5,886 bases of DNA from Alphaproteobacteria bacterium (GTDB lineage Bacteria; Pseudomonadota; Alphaproteobacteria; Holosporales; Holosporaceae), in assembly GCA_016870135.1 (NCBI GenBank), contig VGCF01000047.1, forward strand, positions 1-5,886, written 5' to 3'. Of the stretch, positions 1 through 5,886 are shown in pieces. Position 1 is the stretch's first letter, and each line of letters starts with the position of its first letter. Under the pieces are notes generated by a model. The model had not been told where the DNA came from. It saw nothing but the letters and a program-made list of their open reading frames with translations, and did not search any database. The position numbers and the translations under genes are program-made.

Positions 1-1076
1 CAAAAACAAAGGCCCAAGATCATCAGGCTGATGGGGGTAATCCAAAACAACCACCGTTCCAGAGATCGGTTCAGATCGTCTTGGATAAAATCCACCATTA
101 AATCAAAGGATGGGATCAGTTGACCAGTGCCTTCGCCCGCCCTTAAAAATTGAAGATACATCCCAGAAAATCGGGGCAATGCCGTCATAGAATCCACAAG
201 TGTGCGTCCTTCTTGGATTTCTCTGACCATTTTGGCTAGCGGTTGACGCAAGGCAGGACAATAGCCCAGACTGCTTTCCATCAGGGACAATCCTTTGACC
301 AGAGGGATTTCCTCCTTTAACAGCAAAACCAAACCAGAAAACAGGGACCAATAGGTCTTTTTCGCCAGCCAATCCCCCAGAACGGGAATGCGCAAGGGGT
401 TAAAGTACAAAAAAACACTGATGATCGCGCTTATTCCCCCATACATCATCCAAGATAAATCTCCCTGGGTCAGACTGATCAAGACTGTTGTGCTCCAAGA
501 GGGAGTGTCACTTTTCATGGCTATGTCTTCTAGTGTGGGCAATAACCCTTGGGAAAGGGAAAAGAGCGCCACCAGAAAAACGCTGAAATTTAAAACGGGA
601 TAAGCCAATGCCTTGCAAAAGGCATGTTGGTTTTTTTGGGTTTTCTTCAAGTAATCGTGGGCATTTTGACACGTTTGCGCCAGTCGCCCTGATTGTTCGC
701 CCACATGCAGCAAGGCAATCAATGGGCCGGAAAACACCCAAGGATACGATTGGCAGGCATCAGACAGCAATTTTCCTTGGGCCACGTTGTGAATCAACGC
801 CTGGATGAATAGACCAAAAGATCCTTGAAAAGAAGGCTGTATTATGGTAATGGCTTGGATCAACGGGTGACCGGCTTGTAACGCATAACGCAAATGCAAA
901 AAAAACAAGGCCAGCTCTTTGGGCTGTTTACGCGGCAACCACAAACGACGCAAAGCCAAGGGCTCTATTTGCCTGTTATGCAATGTTTGACGAATATCGT
1001 CGGATGAAACTCCCGATAGATATCCTCTTAACAGCTCTCCATTTAAACCCAACCCCCGATACACATAAAGCGGCAT
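1..1076 (-). CDS. gspF: Type II secretion / type IV pilus inner-membrane platform protein, GspF/PilC family (3' end cut by the window)
   Basis: The protein is a polytopic inner-membrane protein that anchors the secretion ATPase and helps drive (pseudo)pilus assembly. The frame runs from ATG at 1076 to the window edge without a stop: 358 codons are visible, against about 400 for the family, so little is missing. The N-terminus (MPLYVYRGLGLNGELLRGYL) matches the family opening. There are two T2SSF repeats. The first begins near residue 54 (ELALFF) and holds GEQSGRL at 126-132. The second holds the equivalent AGEGTGQ at 313-319. Hydrophobic segments lie at about 160-180, 209-227 and from 342 to the edge, which is the usual three-helix layout. 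The start is 2 bp after the gspE stop, and there is no strong Shine-Dalgarno, so coupling to gspE is likely. The family call is firm. Whether it serves a T2SS or a pilus cannot be settled here. Confidence 0.93.
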   Translation of the reverse strand, partial: MPLYVYRGLGLNGELLRGYLSGVSSDDIRQTLHNRQIEPLALRRLWLPRKQPKELALFFLHLRYALQAGHPLIQAITIIQPSFQGSFGLFIQALIHNVAQGKLLSDACQSYPWVFSGPLIALLHVGEQSGRLAQTCQNAHDYLKKTQKNQHAFCKALAYPVLNFSVFLVALFSLSQGLLPTLEDIAMKSDTPSWSTTVLISLTQGDLSWMMYGGISAIISVFLYFNPLRIPVLGDWLAKKTYWSLFSGLVLLLKEEIPLVKGLSLMESSLGYCPALRQPLAKMVREIQEGRTLVDSMTALPRFSGMYLQFLRAGEGTGQLIPSFDLMVDFIQDDLNRSLERWLFWITPISLMILGLCF

Positions 1077-1078
1077 AG

Positions 1079-2755
1079 TTACAATGATCCCATCACGCGA
1101 TGGATTTCGCTTAAAGACGTTTCACCGCGAATCACGGCTTCTGTGGCATCATCGTGCATCGAGCGAAACCCTTTGTCTGTCAACGCACGTTGTAATGCGT
1201 GGTGGGGCGCACGATCCAAAATTAACGCCTCGATATCGGCATCCATCACCATGACTTCGGCAATGGCTTTTCGCCCATGATATCCAGAAAATCCACATTG
1301 CGGGCACCCTTGAGCACGAAATATGTCTACCTGTGGCCACAGGTTATGATCTTTGGCTTGATCAACCTCTAGATGTACAGGAAGTTTACAGGCAGAGCAC
1401 AACAATCGAATCAACCGTTGCGCCACCACTCCATTCAATACGCCTGCCAACAGGGAAATGGGGACCTGCAATTCGATCAATCGGTAAATGGTCCCCAGGG
1501 CATGGACGGTATGCAGTGTGGTCAAAACCCTGTGTCCTGTCATGCCGGCACGAATGGCCATATCAGCCGTTTTTTCATCCCGAATTTCACCGATTAAAAT
1601 GACATCGGGATCTTGGCGCAACAGAGAGTGCATGCCCGCTATAAAATCAAATTGGCTTTTTTCCTTGACTTCGCTTTGTCGGATATTGGGGACATGATAT
1701 TCGATGGGTTCTTCCAGCGTCATAATGTTGATTTGTTCATGATCCAGCGTGGTCAGCATACTGTATAACGAGGTGGTTTTACCTGATCCTGTGGGGCCTG
1801 TCAGAATAATCAGCCCTTCTGGTTTGTCTAAAATTCTGCGGATATTGGCCATGTTGTGGGCGCTGTACCCCAGCTTTTCCAGAGCAATCAGAGAATGCTG
1901 TTGATCCAAAATACGTAAAACCAGGTTTTCTCCATAGACTGTGGGGTGGGCTGATACTCGGAAATCCACCGTTCTTCCAGAGATCAGCAGGGAAAATCGA
2001 CCGTCTTGAGGTCGCCTGGTTTCAGCAATATCCATGGCCGCCAATATTTTTAACTGGATGCACAGGGGTTGCCAAAATGATGTATGAAAGGTCTGCATGG
2101 TATGCAGCAATCCATCTTTGCGACAACGCACCTTGATTTTAAACTTTTCGGGTTGAAAATGGATGTCGGATGTCCGTTCTTCCACGGCTTTGACAATGAT
2201 TTGGTGTAAAAATCGATTGATGATTTTATCGCCCACGGCGCATTGGGTGACGTCCATGGGATTAGATGGGGGATACAGACCCTGGAGAACAGAGATAATC
2301 GATGATTTTTTGGACAATACTGGGGACAGAATGGTCGACGCTGGTAAATGCCGCATCAATAAATCTTGGGCCTGAATATCGCTGACATCGGCCATGGCAA
2401 CCCGTAAAGTGGAAATGGTCTCATCATAATGAATGGGCACACTGTGGCACTGCTCCCAAACGTCCAATGGGATCATGGGGTACAAGCGTTGAATGGAATC
2501 CATGTATTGCACCGGGTCGGCGGTTTGGCATTGGCGCAGTCTGGCCGATAAATCCAATAGGGCGTCTTCGTCCATGATACCGGCATCCAGCATCAAGGTT
2601 TCCAATGATTTTCCTGATATTTTGTGCTCTGTCCATAAAACAGAAACATCGTCGACAGAAAGAGATCCGTCTCGTATTAAATGATCGATAAGGGGATTTC
2701 CAGGAATGCTCATCAGTAAATAAATGCCTTGTTCCGATGCTCCTGCCGATATCAT
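1079..2755 (-). CDS. gspE: Type II secretion / type IV pilus assembly ATPase, GspE/PilB family
   Basis: This is a cytoplasmic hexameric ATPase that powers (pseudo)pilus extension. The frame is 558 residues, close to family length. Residues about 15-150 form a GspE/PilB N-terminal region, and the N2 domain has the conserved TSDIHFQPE at 195-203. Walker A is GPTGSGKT (320-327), the Asp box is MTLEEPIEYH (345-354), Walker B is DVILIGEIRD (384-393), and the His box is AGMTGHRVLTTLHT (403-416). A tetracysteine zinc site is intact: C453/C456 and C484/C487. All catalytic elements are present, so it looks functional. The tetracysteine site and the lack of PilT-like features favour GspE/PilB over a retraction ATPase. 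It is followed 2 bp later by gspF. The longest frame is given: an in-frame TGA lies five codons upstream of this ATG. However, a sigma70-like -10 overlaps this ATG, and the second Met (codon 15, ATG at 2713-2711) fits family N-termini better and may be the true start. Confidence 0.95.
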   Translation of the reverse strand: MISAGASEQGIYLLMSIPGNPLIDHLIRDGSLSVDDVSVLWTEHKISGKSLETLMLDAGIMDEDALLDLSARLRQCQTADPVQYMDSIQRLYPMIPLDVWEQCHSVPIHYDETISTLRVAMADVSDIQAQDLLMRHLPASTILSPVLSKKSSIISVLQGLYPPSNPMDVTQCAVGDKIINRFLHQIIVKAVEERTSDIHFQPEKFKIKVRCRKDGLLHTMQTFHTSFWQPLCIQLKILAAMDIAETRRPQDGRFSLLISGRTVDFRVSAHPTVYGENLVLRILDQQHSLIALEKLGYSAHNMANIRRILDKPEGLIILTGPTGSGKTTSLYSMLTTLDHEQINIMTLEEPIEYHVPNIRQSEVKEKSQFDFIAGMHSLLRQDPDVILIGEIRDEKTADMAIRAGMTGHRVLTTLHTVHALGTIYRLIELQVPISLLAGVLNGVVAQRLIRLLCSACKLPVHLEVDQAKDHNLWPQVDIFRAQGCPQCGFSGYHGRKAIAEVMVMDADIEALILDRAPHHALQRALTDKGFRSMHDDATEAVIRGETSLSEIHRVMGSL

Positions 2756-2779
2756 AGGTTTGAATATTCAGAATGTCAA
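2751..2779 (-). promoter_or_regulatory. Sigma70-type promoter for gspE-gspF
   Basis: On the minus strand a perfect -35 TTGACA (2779-2774) is followed by exactly 17 bp and TATGAT (2756-2751), five of six matches to TATAAT. Transcription would start near 2744, giving a leader of about 30 nt to the ATG at 2713. The first in-frame ATG (2755-2753) lies inside the -10, so it would not be on this transcript. A second TTGACAT sits 19 bp upstream (2798-2792) without a good -10 partner. The assignment is from consensus matching only. Confidence 0.6.
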
Positions 2780-2796
2780 CGATGATCTTTCATGTC

Positions 2797-2901
2797 AATA
2801 TATTTAAAATTTTAATTAAAATGCTTTTAATTAAATTAAAACAATCCTAAATAGGATTGCTGTTTGATGGGCTGGTCGTATTGTTAAAAGTTAAATTAAA
2901 T
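2797..2901. repeat. AT-rich intergenic tract with short repeats
   Basis: Nearly pure A/T sequence lies between the divergent gspE and argS genes. It contains the 12-bp palindrome TTTTAATTAAAA (2810-2821), a second TTTTAATTAAA (2825-2835), and the 10-mer TTAAATTAAA at 2831-2840 and again at 2891-2900, exactly 60 bp apart. Such a tract could act as a promoter UP-element or bind a nucleoid protein. It could equally be low-complexity spacer, and no function can be read from it. Confidence 0.5.
2842..2859. promoter_or_regulatory. Perfect palindrome, possible operator
   Basis: CAATCCTA, a 2-bp AA spacer, then TAGGATTG form an uninterrupted 8+2+8 inverted repeat. It lies about 63 bp upstream of the gspE -35 and about 110 bp upstream of the argS -35. 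No T-run follows on either strand, so it does not look like a terminator. The symmetry and divergent-promoter setting suit a dimeric regulator site, but I do not recognise the site, and no regulator gene is in the window. Confidence 0.4.
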
Positions 2902-2968
2902 TCTTTCGAATAAGGCACTCAATCCGGGTGTATGCTGAAAATTCTGTGGGGAAATGAAGGCGGGGCGC

Positions 2969-2997
2969 TTGTTATTGTGCAGTAAAAATGGAATAAT
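2969..2997 (+). promoter_or_regulatory. Candidate sigma70-type promoter for argS
   Basis: TTGTTA (2969-2974, four of six to TTGACA) is followed by 17 bp and AATAAT (2992-2997, five of six to TATAAT). The predicted start near 3004 leaves a leader of only about 17 nt before the argS ATG. That leader has no clear Shine-Dalgarno, only an A-run and GTATTGATTTGTT. This is the best spaced candidate I found in the gap, and it rests on consensus matching alone. Confidence 0.45.
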
Positions 2998-3020
2998 TTC
3001 AAAAAAAGTATTGATTTGTT

Positions 3021-4739
3021 ATGGTCAGTGTTCTTGCAGATTTCGATCAAAGTCGGGGCATAGCCCACAGGGTTCAGGTGGCCTTACAGGGCATTTTGCC
3101 AAACGAGTTTGATTGGGGTTTTGTCCCACCAGATCGGCAAGATCATGGGCATTTTGCTTCGCCCGTTGCCTTTTCATTGGCCAAAATATGGAAAAAGCCT
3201 CCTATTGTTATTGCCAAAGAATTATGTGCATTGATTTTGGAAAATCCGTTGATCGAATCTGCAGAGCCCCTAGCAGGATACGTCAATATCCGATTAAAAT
3301 CATCTGTTTTTCAACAAGAACTGGCGCATATTTTAACCACAGGCGTTCGTTACGGTCATCAAAACTTAGGCCAAAACCAGGTGGTTAATGTGGAGTATGT
3401 TTCAACCAATCCCACCGGTCCTTTGCATGCAGCACACGCGCGGGGTGCTGTTTTGGGTGACGTGGTGGCCAATGTATTACAGGCCGTTGGATATCATGTG
3501 GTTCGGGAATATTACATCAATGATGCCGGCCAGCAAGTGATACGTTTAGCCGAAACTGTATTATGTCATTGCGCGGCATTGGAAAAGAATGAGGTGGCGG
3601 TGATCCCAGAGGGGCTGTATCCAGGACCTTATGGTCAAGACATCGCAGAATCCTTTTTACGCCAGCATCCTCAAGATTGGAAAACCCAATCCATGCAGGA
3701 TGTGGCTTCCTTTGCGGTGGATCAGATGATGCGGGATATTCGTTCTGTATTGCACGATTTAGGCATTCATCATGATGTCTTTACGTCGGAAAAATCATTG
3801 CAATCATCTGGGATGTTACAAAAAACCATGGATGCATTGCATGAACGGGATTTGATCTATACAGGGGTTTTGCCTCAACCCGTTGGCCGAGAGGATCCGG
3901 ACTGGATGCCAACCCCCTTGATGTTGTTCCGATCCAGCCGATTTGGCGACGATCAAGATCGGGCCCTGCAGCGTTCCGATGGGGCTTGGACTTACTTTGC
4001 CAACGATATTGCCTATCATTGGGACAAAGCCGGACGATGCGACCATATGATTAATGTGTGGGGGGCTGATCATGCCAGTCATGTGCAACGCATGTCTGGC
4101 GCCGTGAAGGCCATGGCTGAAAAAAACCTGGAAGTATTATTATTCCAAATGGTGCATTTTTTTCACAATGGTGAAGTGTTAAAAATGTCTAAACGATCCG
4201 GAAATTTTGTATTATTGAGTGATGTGCTTGATCAAGTGGGTAAAGATGTTTTGCGTTTTATGATTTTGACCAAAAAAGCCGACACCCATCTGGATCTGGA
4301 TATTGCGAAAATGCAGGAACAAAGCAGTTCCAACCCCGTGTTTTATGTTCAGTATGCCCATGCCCGGTGTTGTTCGATTTTACGCGCGGCCAAACCCCTA
4401 TTTTCATTGGAAAAACAGACTGTACAGTCCATGGCGTTGGCTGATTTTTCTGATTTTGCAGATGATCCGTTGCTGATGTTGCTGATGGATTGGCCAAGAC
4501 AGGTGGCGGAATCGGCTGTGCATCGCGAACCGCACCGCATCACCAATTATTTACAAAAAGTGGCCAGCGCGTTTCATGGGTTATGGCAAAAAGGCAATCA
4601 AAACCCGGTCATGAAATTGGTACAACCATATGATTTGGATAAAACTTATACATCCATGGCATGGGTTCAAGCCACGGCCTTTGTCATGGCTTCTGGGTTA
4701 ACCATGTTGGGCATTACGCCAAAAGAAGAGTTGCGTTGA
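3021..4739 (+). CDS. argS: Arginyl-tRNA synthetase (class I)
   Basis: This cytoplasmic enzyme attaches arginine to tRNA-Arg using ATP. At 572 residues it is full length for the family. The N-terminal tRNA-binding (Add-1) domain covers about 1-110, with DHGHFASPVAFSLAK at 41-55 where the family usually has HGD. The catalytic domain opens with EYVSTNPTGPLHAAHARGA (125-143), so the HIGH signature is HAAH at 136-139. YYINDAG (164-170) follows. KMSKR is at 388-392. NPVFYVQYAHARC (438-450) opens the C-terminal anticodon-binding DALR domain, and the end (GLTMLGITPKEELR) is the normal family terminus. The start is well fixed: an in-frame TGA lies at 3012-3014 and MVSVLADF matches family N-termini. 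The gene ends in tandem in-frame TGA codons (4737-4742). It is divergent from gspE and convergent with murC, so it is probably transcribed alone. The only notable oddity is Ala in place of Gly in HxGH. Confidence 0.97.
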   Translation: MVSVLADFDQSRGIAHRVQVALQGILPNEFDWGFVPPDRQDHGHFASPVAFSLAKIWKKPPIVIAKELCALILENPLIESAEPLAGYVNIRLKSSVFQQELAHILTTGVRYGHQNLGQNQVVNVEYVSTNPTGPLHAAHARGAVLGDVVANVLQAVGYHVVREYYINDAGQQVIRLAETVLCHCAALEKNEVAVIPEGLYPGPYGQDIAESFLRQHPQDWKTQSMQDVASFAVDQMMRDIRSVLHDLGIHHDVFTSEKSLQSSGMLQKTMDALHERDLIYTGVLPQPVGREDPDWMPTPLMLFRSSRFGDDQDRALQRSDGAWTYFANDIAYHWDKAGRCDHMINVWGADHASHVQRMSGAVKAMAEKNLEVLLFQMVHFFHNGEVLKMSKRSGNFVLLSDVLDQVGKDVLRFMILTKKADTHLDLDIAKMQEQSSSNPVFYVQYAHARCCSILRAAKPLFSLEKQTVQSMALADFSDFADDPLLMLLMDWPRQVAESAVHREPHRITNYLQKVASAFHGLWQKGNQNPVMKLVQPYDLDKTYTSMAWVQATAFVMASGLTMLGITPKEELR

Positions 4740-4747
4740 TGAACGCA
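4732..4747 (+). other. Short hairpin across the argS stop codon
   Basis: TGCGTT (4732-4737), loop GATG, then AACGCA (4742-4747) make a perfect 6-bp stem spanning both tandem stop codons. No U-tract follows (GACGCTGATT), so it does not qualify as a rho-independent terminator. It may only mark or protect the mRNA end, or it may be chance. Confidence 0.3.
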
Positions 4748-4768
4748 GACGCTGATTCACAATGAACG

Positions 4769-4806
4769 AAAAAAAGGGGGTGACGGTGTTTTTCGACACA
4801 GACGTC
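4769..4806 (-). terminator. Weak terminator candidate downstream of murC
   Basis: Read on the minus strand, GACG (4806-4803), a 3-nt bulge, GTGT (4799-4796), loop CGAAAA, then ACAC and CGTC (4789-4782) can fold into an 8-bp bulged stem. Six bases (ACCCCC) separate it from a run of seven T (4775-4769). The gap before the T-run makes it a poor rho-independent terminator. It is nevertheless the only such arrangement in the convergent gap. Confidence 0.25.
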
Positions 4807-4857
4807 CAGAAACTGTATCCAGAACCGCAGGATTTTCGACACAGACGCCCAGAACCG
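4790..4857. repeat. Two 22-bp direct repeats at a 43-bp period
   Basis: The units at 4790-4811 and 4833-4854 both begin TTTTCGACACAGACG and end CCCAGAA or TCCAGAA, and differ at one base (T at 4805, C at 4848). CCAGAA occurs a third time at 4819-4824, and the longer CCAGAACCG is shared by 4819-4827 and 4849-4857. The array fills most of the 126-bp gap between argS and murC. It looks like a decayed tandem or dispersed repeat. It is too short and irregular for CRISPR, and neither strand carries a convincing gene. Confidence 0.7.
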
Positions 4858-4865
4858 TTTTGGTT

Positions 4866-5886
4866 TTAATCCGCTAATTTTTTGGCCAAGTGGGTAATGT
4901 CGCCCGCCCCCATGCACACCACAACATCATAATGGCCCGTGTCTATTAAGGCATCAACCTGGGTTTTGGCCATTAAAAAATCCGGTATCAGCGTTACTTT
5001 TTTTCCTAAATGTTCAATATTTTGGACCAAATGTTCAGATCCACAGTGTTCTATGGGGGGTTCTCCTGCTCCATAAACGGGTAATATGGCCACATGGCCT
5101 GCATGATCAAAACATTGTGCAAAGGCATCCATGGTATCGCGCAGACGGGTATAGCGGTGAGGTTGGCAAAGGGCCAATATATTGTTGTACCCGCGTTTGT
5201 GTAATGTATGCAGTACGGCCCCAATTTCTGTGGGATGATGGGCATAATCATCGATAATGGGAACACCATTTCTGGTTCCTACCAAGGTTAATCGCCGATA
5301 AACCCCTGAAAAAGAAGCCAAACCTTGACAAACACTCTCTGCAGGCACTCCAATATGCAGGCTGGCCGATATGGCTCCCAGCGCGTTCAACACATTATGG
5401 TGACCCCATAAATTCAGAGCCACCTTATCCAATCGTCCAAAAGGGGTATGACAATCAAACATCATACCTGTAGGAGTGGTTTGAATGTTTTCGGCATAAT
5501 AATCCGATTGCGGATCGGTTCCATACCAGGTAATGGGGCACGACACGTTTTGAATCCACGGGCTGGACACGTCAATGGCATCTCGGCATAGGCTGACAAA
5601 ATCTGTGGATAGATTCAGAAATTGACGAAACGAACGCCACAGATTGTCCACAGAATTCCCATAGTTTTCCATATGTTCGGGCTCTATATTCGTTACAATG
5701 GCCCCAGAAATTCTGCAAAAATTGATGTGACTTTGATCGGATTCATCGGATTCTATGACGGCAAAAGGGCCAGTGCCTGGATACAGCGGGCTGTTCCAAT
5801 GGACCATCATGCCGCCAGATACAATCAGGGGGTCCATTTGACTGGCATATAAAATATGACCCAACAAAGATGTGGTGGTGGTTTTG
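4866..5886 (-). CDS. murC: UDP-N-acetylmuramate--L-alanine ligase (5' end cut by the window)
   Basis: MurC is the cytoplasmic Mur ligase that adds L-Ala to UDP-MurNAc with ATP, the first amino-acid step of the peptidoglycan stem peptide. The visible 339 residues begin inside the P-loop (KTTTTS, from the family GTHGKTTTTS), so roughly 115 N-terminal residues with the UDP-binding domain lie off the window. In visible numbering, the ESDESD motif is at 45-50 (family EADESD), NIEPEH at 66-71, GHHNVLNA at 161-168 and YRRL at 196-199. DDYAHHPTEI is at 212-221, QPHRYTR at 241-247, YGAGE at 271-275 and MGAGDI at 325-330. ESDESD rather than the Mpl-type ADEYD argues for MurC over Mpl. The frame stays open to the edge, so the internal TTG near 5867 is not a start. 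It converges on argS, with no murB following it on its own strand. Confidence 0.96.
   Translation of the reverse strand, partial: KTTTTSLLGHILYASQMDPLIVSGGMMVHWNSPLYPGTGPFAVIESDESDQSHINFCRISGAIVTNIEPEHMENYGNSVDNLWRSFRQFLNLSTDFVSLCRDAIDVSSPWIQNVSCPITWYGTDPQSDYYAENIQTTPTGMMFDCHTPFGRLDKVALNLWGHHNVLNALGAISASLHIGVPAESVCQGLASFSGVYRRLTLVGTRNGVPIIDDYAHHPTEIGAVLHTLHKRGYNNILALCQPHRYTRLRDTMDAFAQCFDHAGHVAILPVYGAGEPPIEHCGSEHLVQNIEHLGKKVTLIPDFLMAKTQVDALIDTGHYDVVVCMGAGDITHLAKKLAD

Noticed and set aside
103..741. Short open frames on both strands across the gspF region
   Set aside because: The continuous minus-strand GspF frame from 1076 to the window edge explains this stretch, with family motifs throughout. 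The apparent lack of a long closed frame is only because the stop lies off the window, so it is not a pseudogene.
1333..1602. Open frames on the plus strand across gspE
   Set aside because: They lie wholly antisense to a well-conserved ATPase and show no recognisable domain or ribosome binding site. They are shadows of the real gene.
2923..2936. TGTATGCT as an extended -10 for argS
   Set aside because: The TG is not correctly spaced and no -35 lies 16-18 bp upstream. The TTGTTA/AATAAT pair closer to the gene is better.
4790..4857. CRISPR-like repeat
   Set aside because: Only two units of 22 bp, with a 21-bp spacer that itself shares CCAGAA with the repeat. There are no cas genes and no further units.
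4714..4917. Minus-strand open frame of 67 codons covering the argS/murC gap
   Set aside because: It overlaps the ends of both real genes in other frames and owes its middle to the 43-bp-period repeat. It has no recognisable domain.
5602..5652. Two near-matches to DnaA boxes (CTATCCACA-like and TTGTCCACA)
   Set aside because: Each has a mismatch, they lie inside conserved murC coding sequence, and there is no AT-rich unwinding region or origin-type gene nearby.
5865..5867. TTG as a start codon for murC
   Set aside because: The frame stays open beyond it to the window edge and encodes KTTTTS of the ATP-binding loop, so the true start is outside the window.

Overview
The window holds four protein-coding genes and no recognisable RNA gene, insertion sequence or CRISPR array. 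From left to right they are a 3'-truncated gspF/pilC-type inner-membrane gene (minus strand), a complete gspE/pilB-type secretion ATPase (minus), a complete argS (plus), and a 5'-truncated murC (minus). Base composition looks moderate, slightly AT-rich by eye, with a strongly AT-rich gap between gspE and argS. The ArgRS resembles alphaproteobacterial ArgRS in motif wording, for example EYVSTNPTGP, YYINDAG, KMSKRSGNF and NPVFYVQYAHARC. An alphaproteobacterium is therefore the best guess, possibly a host-associated lineage. That lineage guess is inference from remembered family motifs, not from a search.

Layout. Positions 1-2755 (minus) carry a tight gspE-gspF pair, read right to left. The gspE stop lies 2 bp before the gspF ATG, so the two are very likely co-transcribed and translationally coupled. 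They encode the cytoplasmic motor ATPase and the inner-membrane platform protein of a type II secretion or type IV pilus-like machine. Other parts, such as the pseudopilins and secretin, are not in the window. Positions 2756-3020 are a 265-bp divergent intergenic region. It contains AT-rich repeats, a perfect 8+2+8 palindrome, a good sigma70-like promoter for gspE and a fair one for argS. The gspE promoter overlaps the first ATG of the gspE frame, which suggests that translation starts 14 codons further in.

Positions 3021-4739 are argS, whose product charges tRNA-Arg. Its class I signature reads HAAH where the family has HxGH. Positions 4740-4865 are a 126-bp convergent gap with two 22-bp near-identical repeats at a 43-bp period, probably remnants of a dispersed or tandem repeat. 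Positions 4866-5886 (minus) are most of murC, from inside its P-loop to its stop codon. It encodes UDP-MurNAc:L-alanine ligase of peptidoglycan synthesis.

The three functions (secretion motor, aminoacyl-tRNA synthesis, cell-wall synthesis) are not an obvious pathway, and I see no convincing undescribed system here. The points worth a second look are the gspE start/promoter conflict, the HAAH motif, the palindrome and the 43-bp-period repeats.
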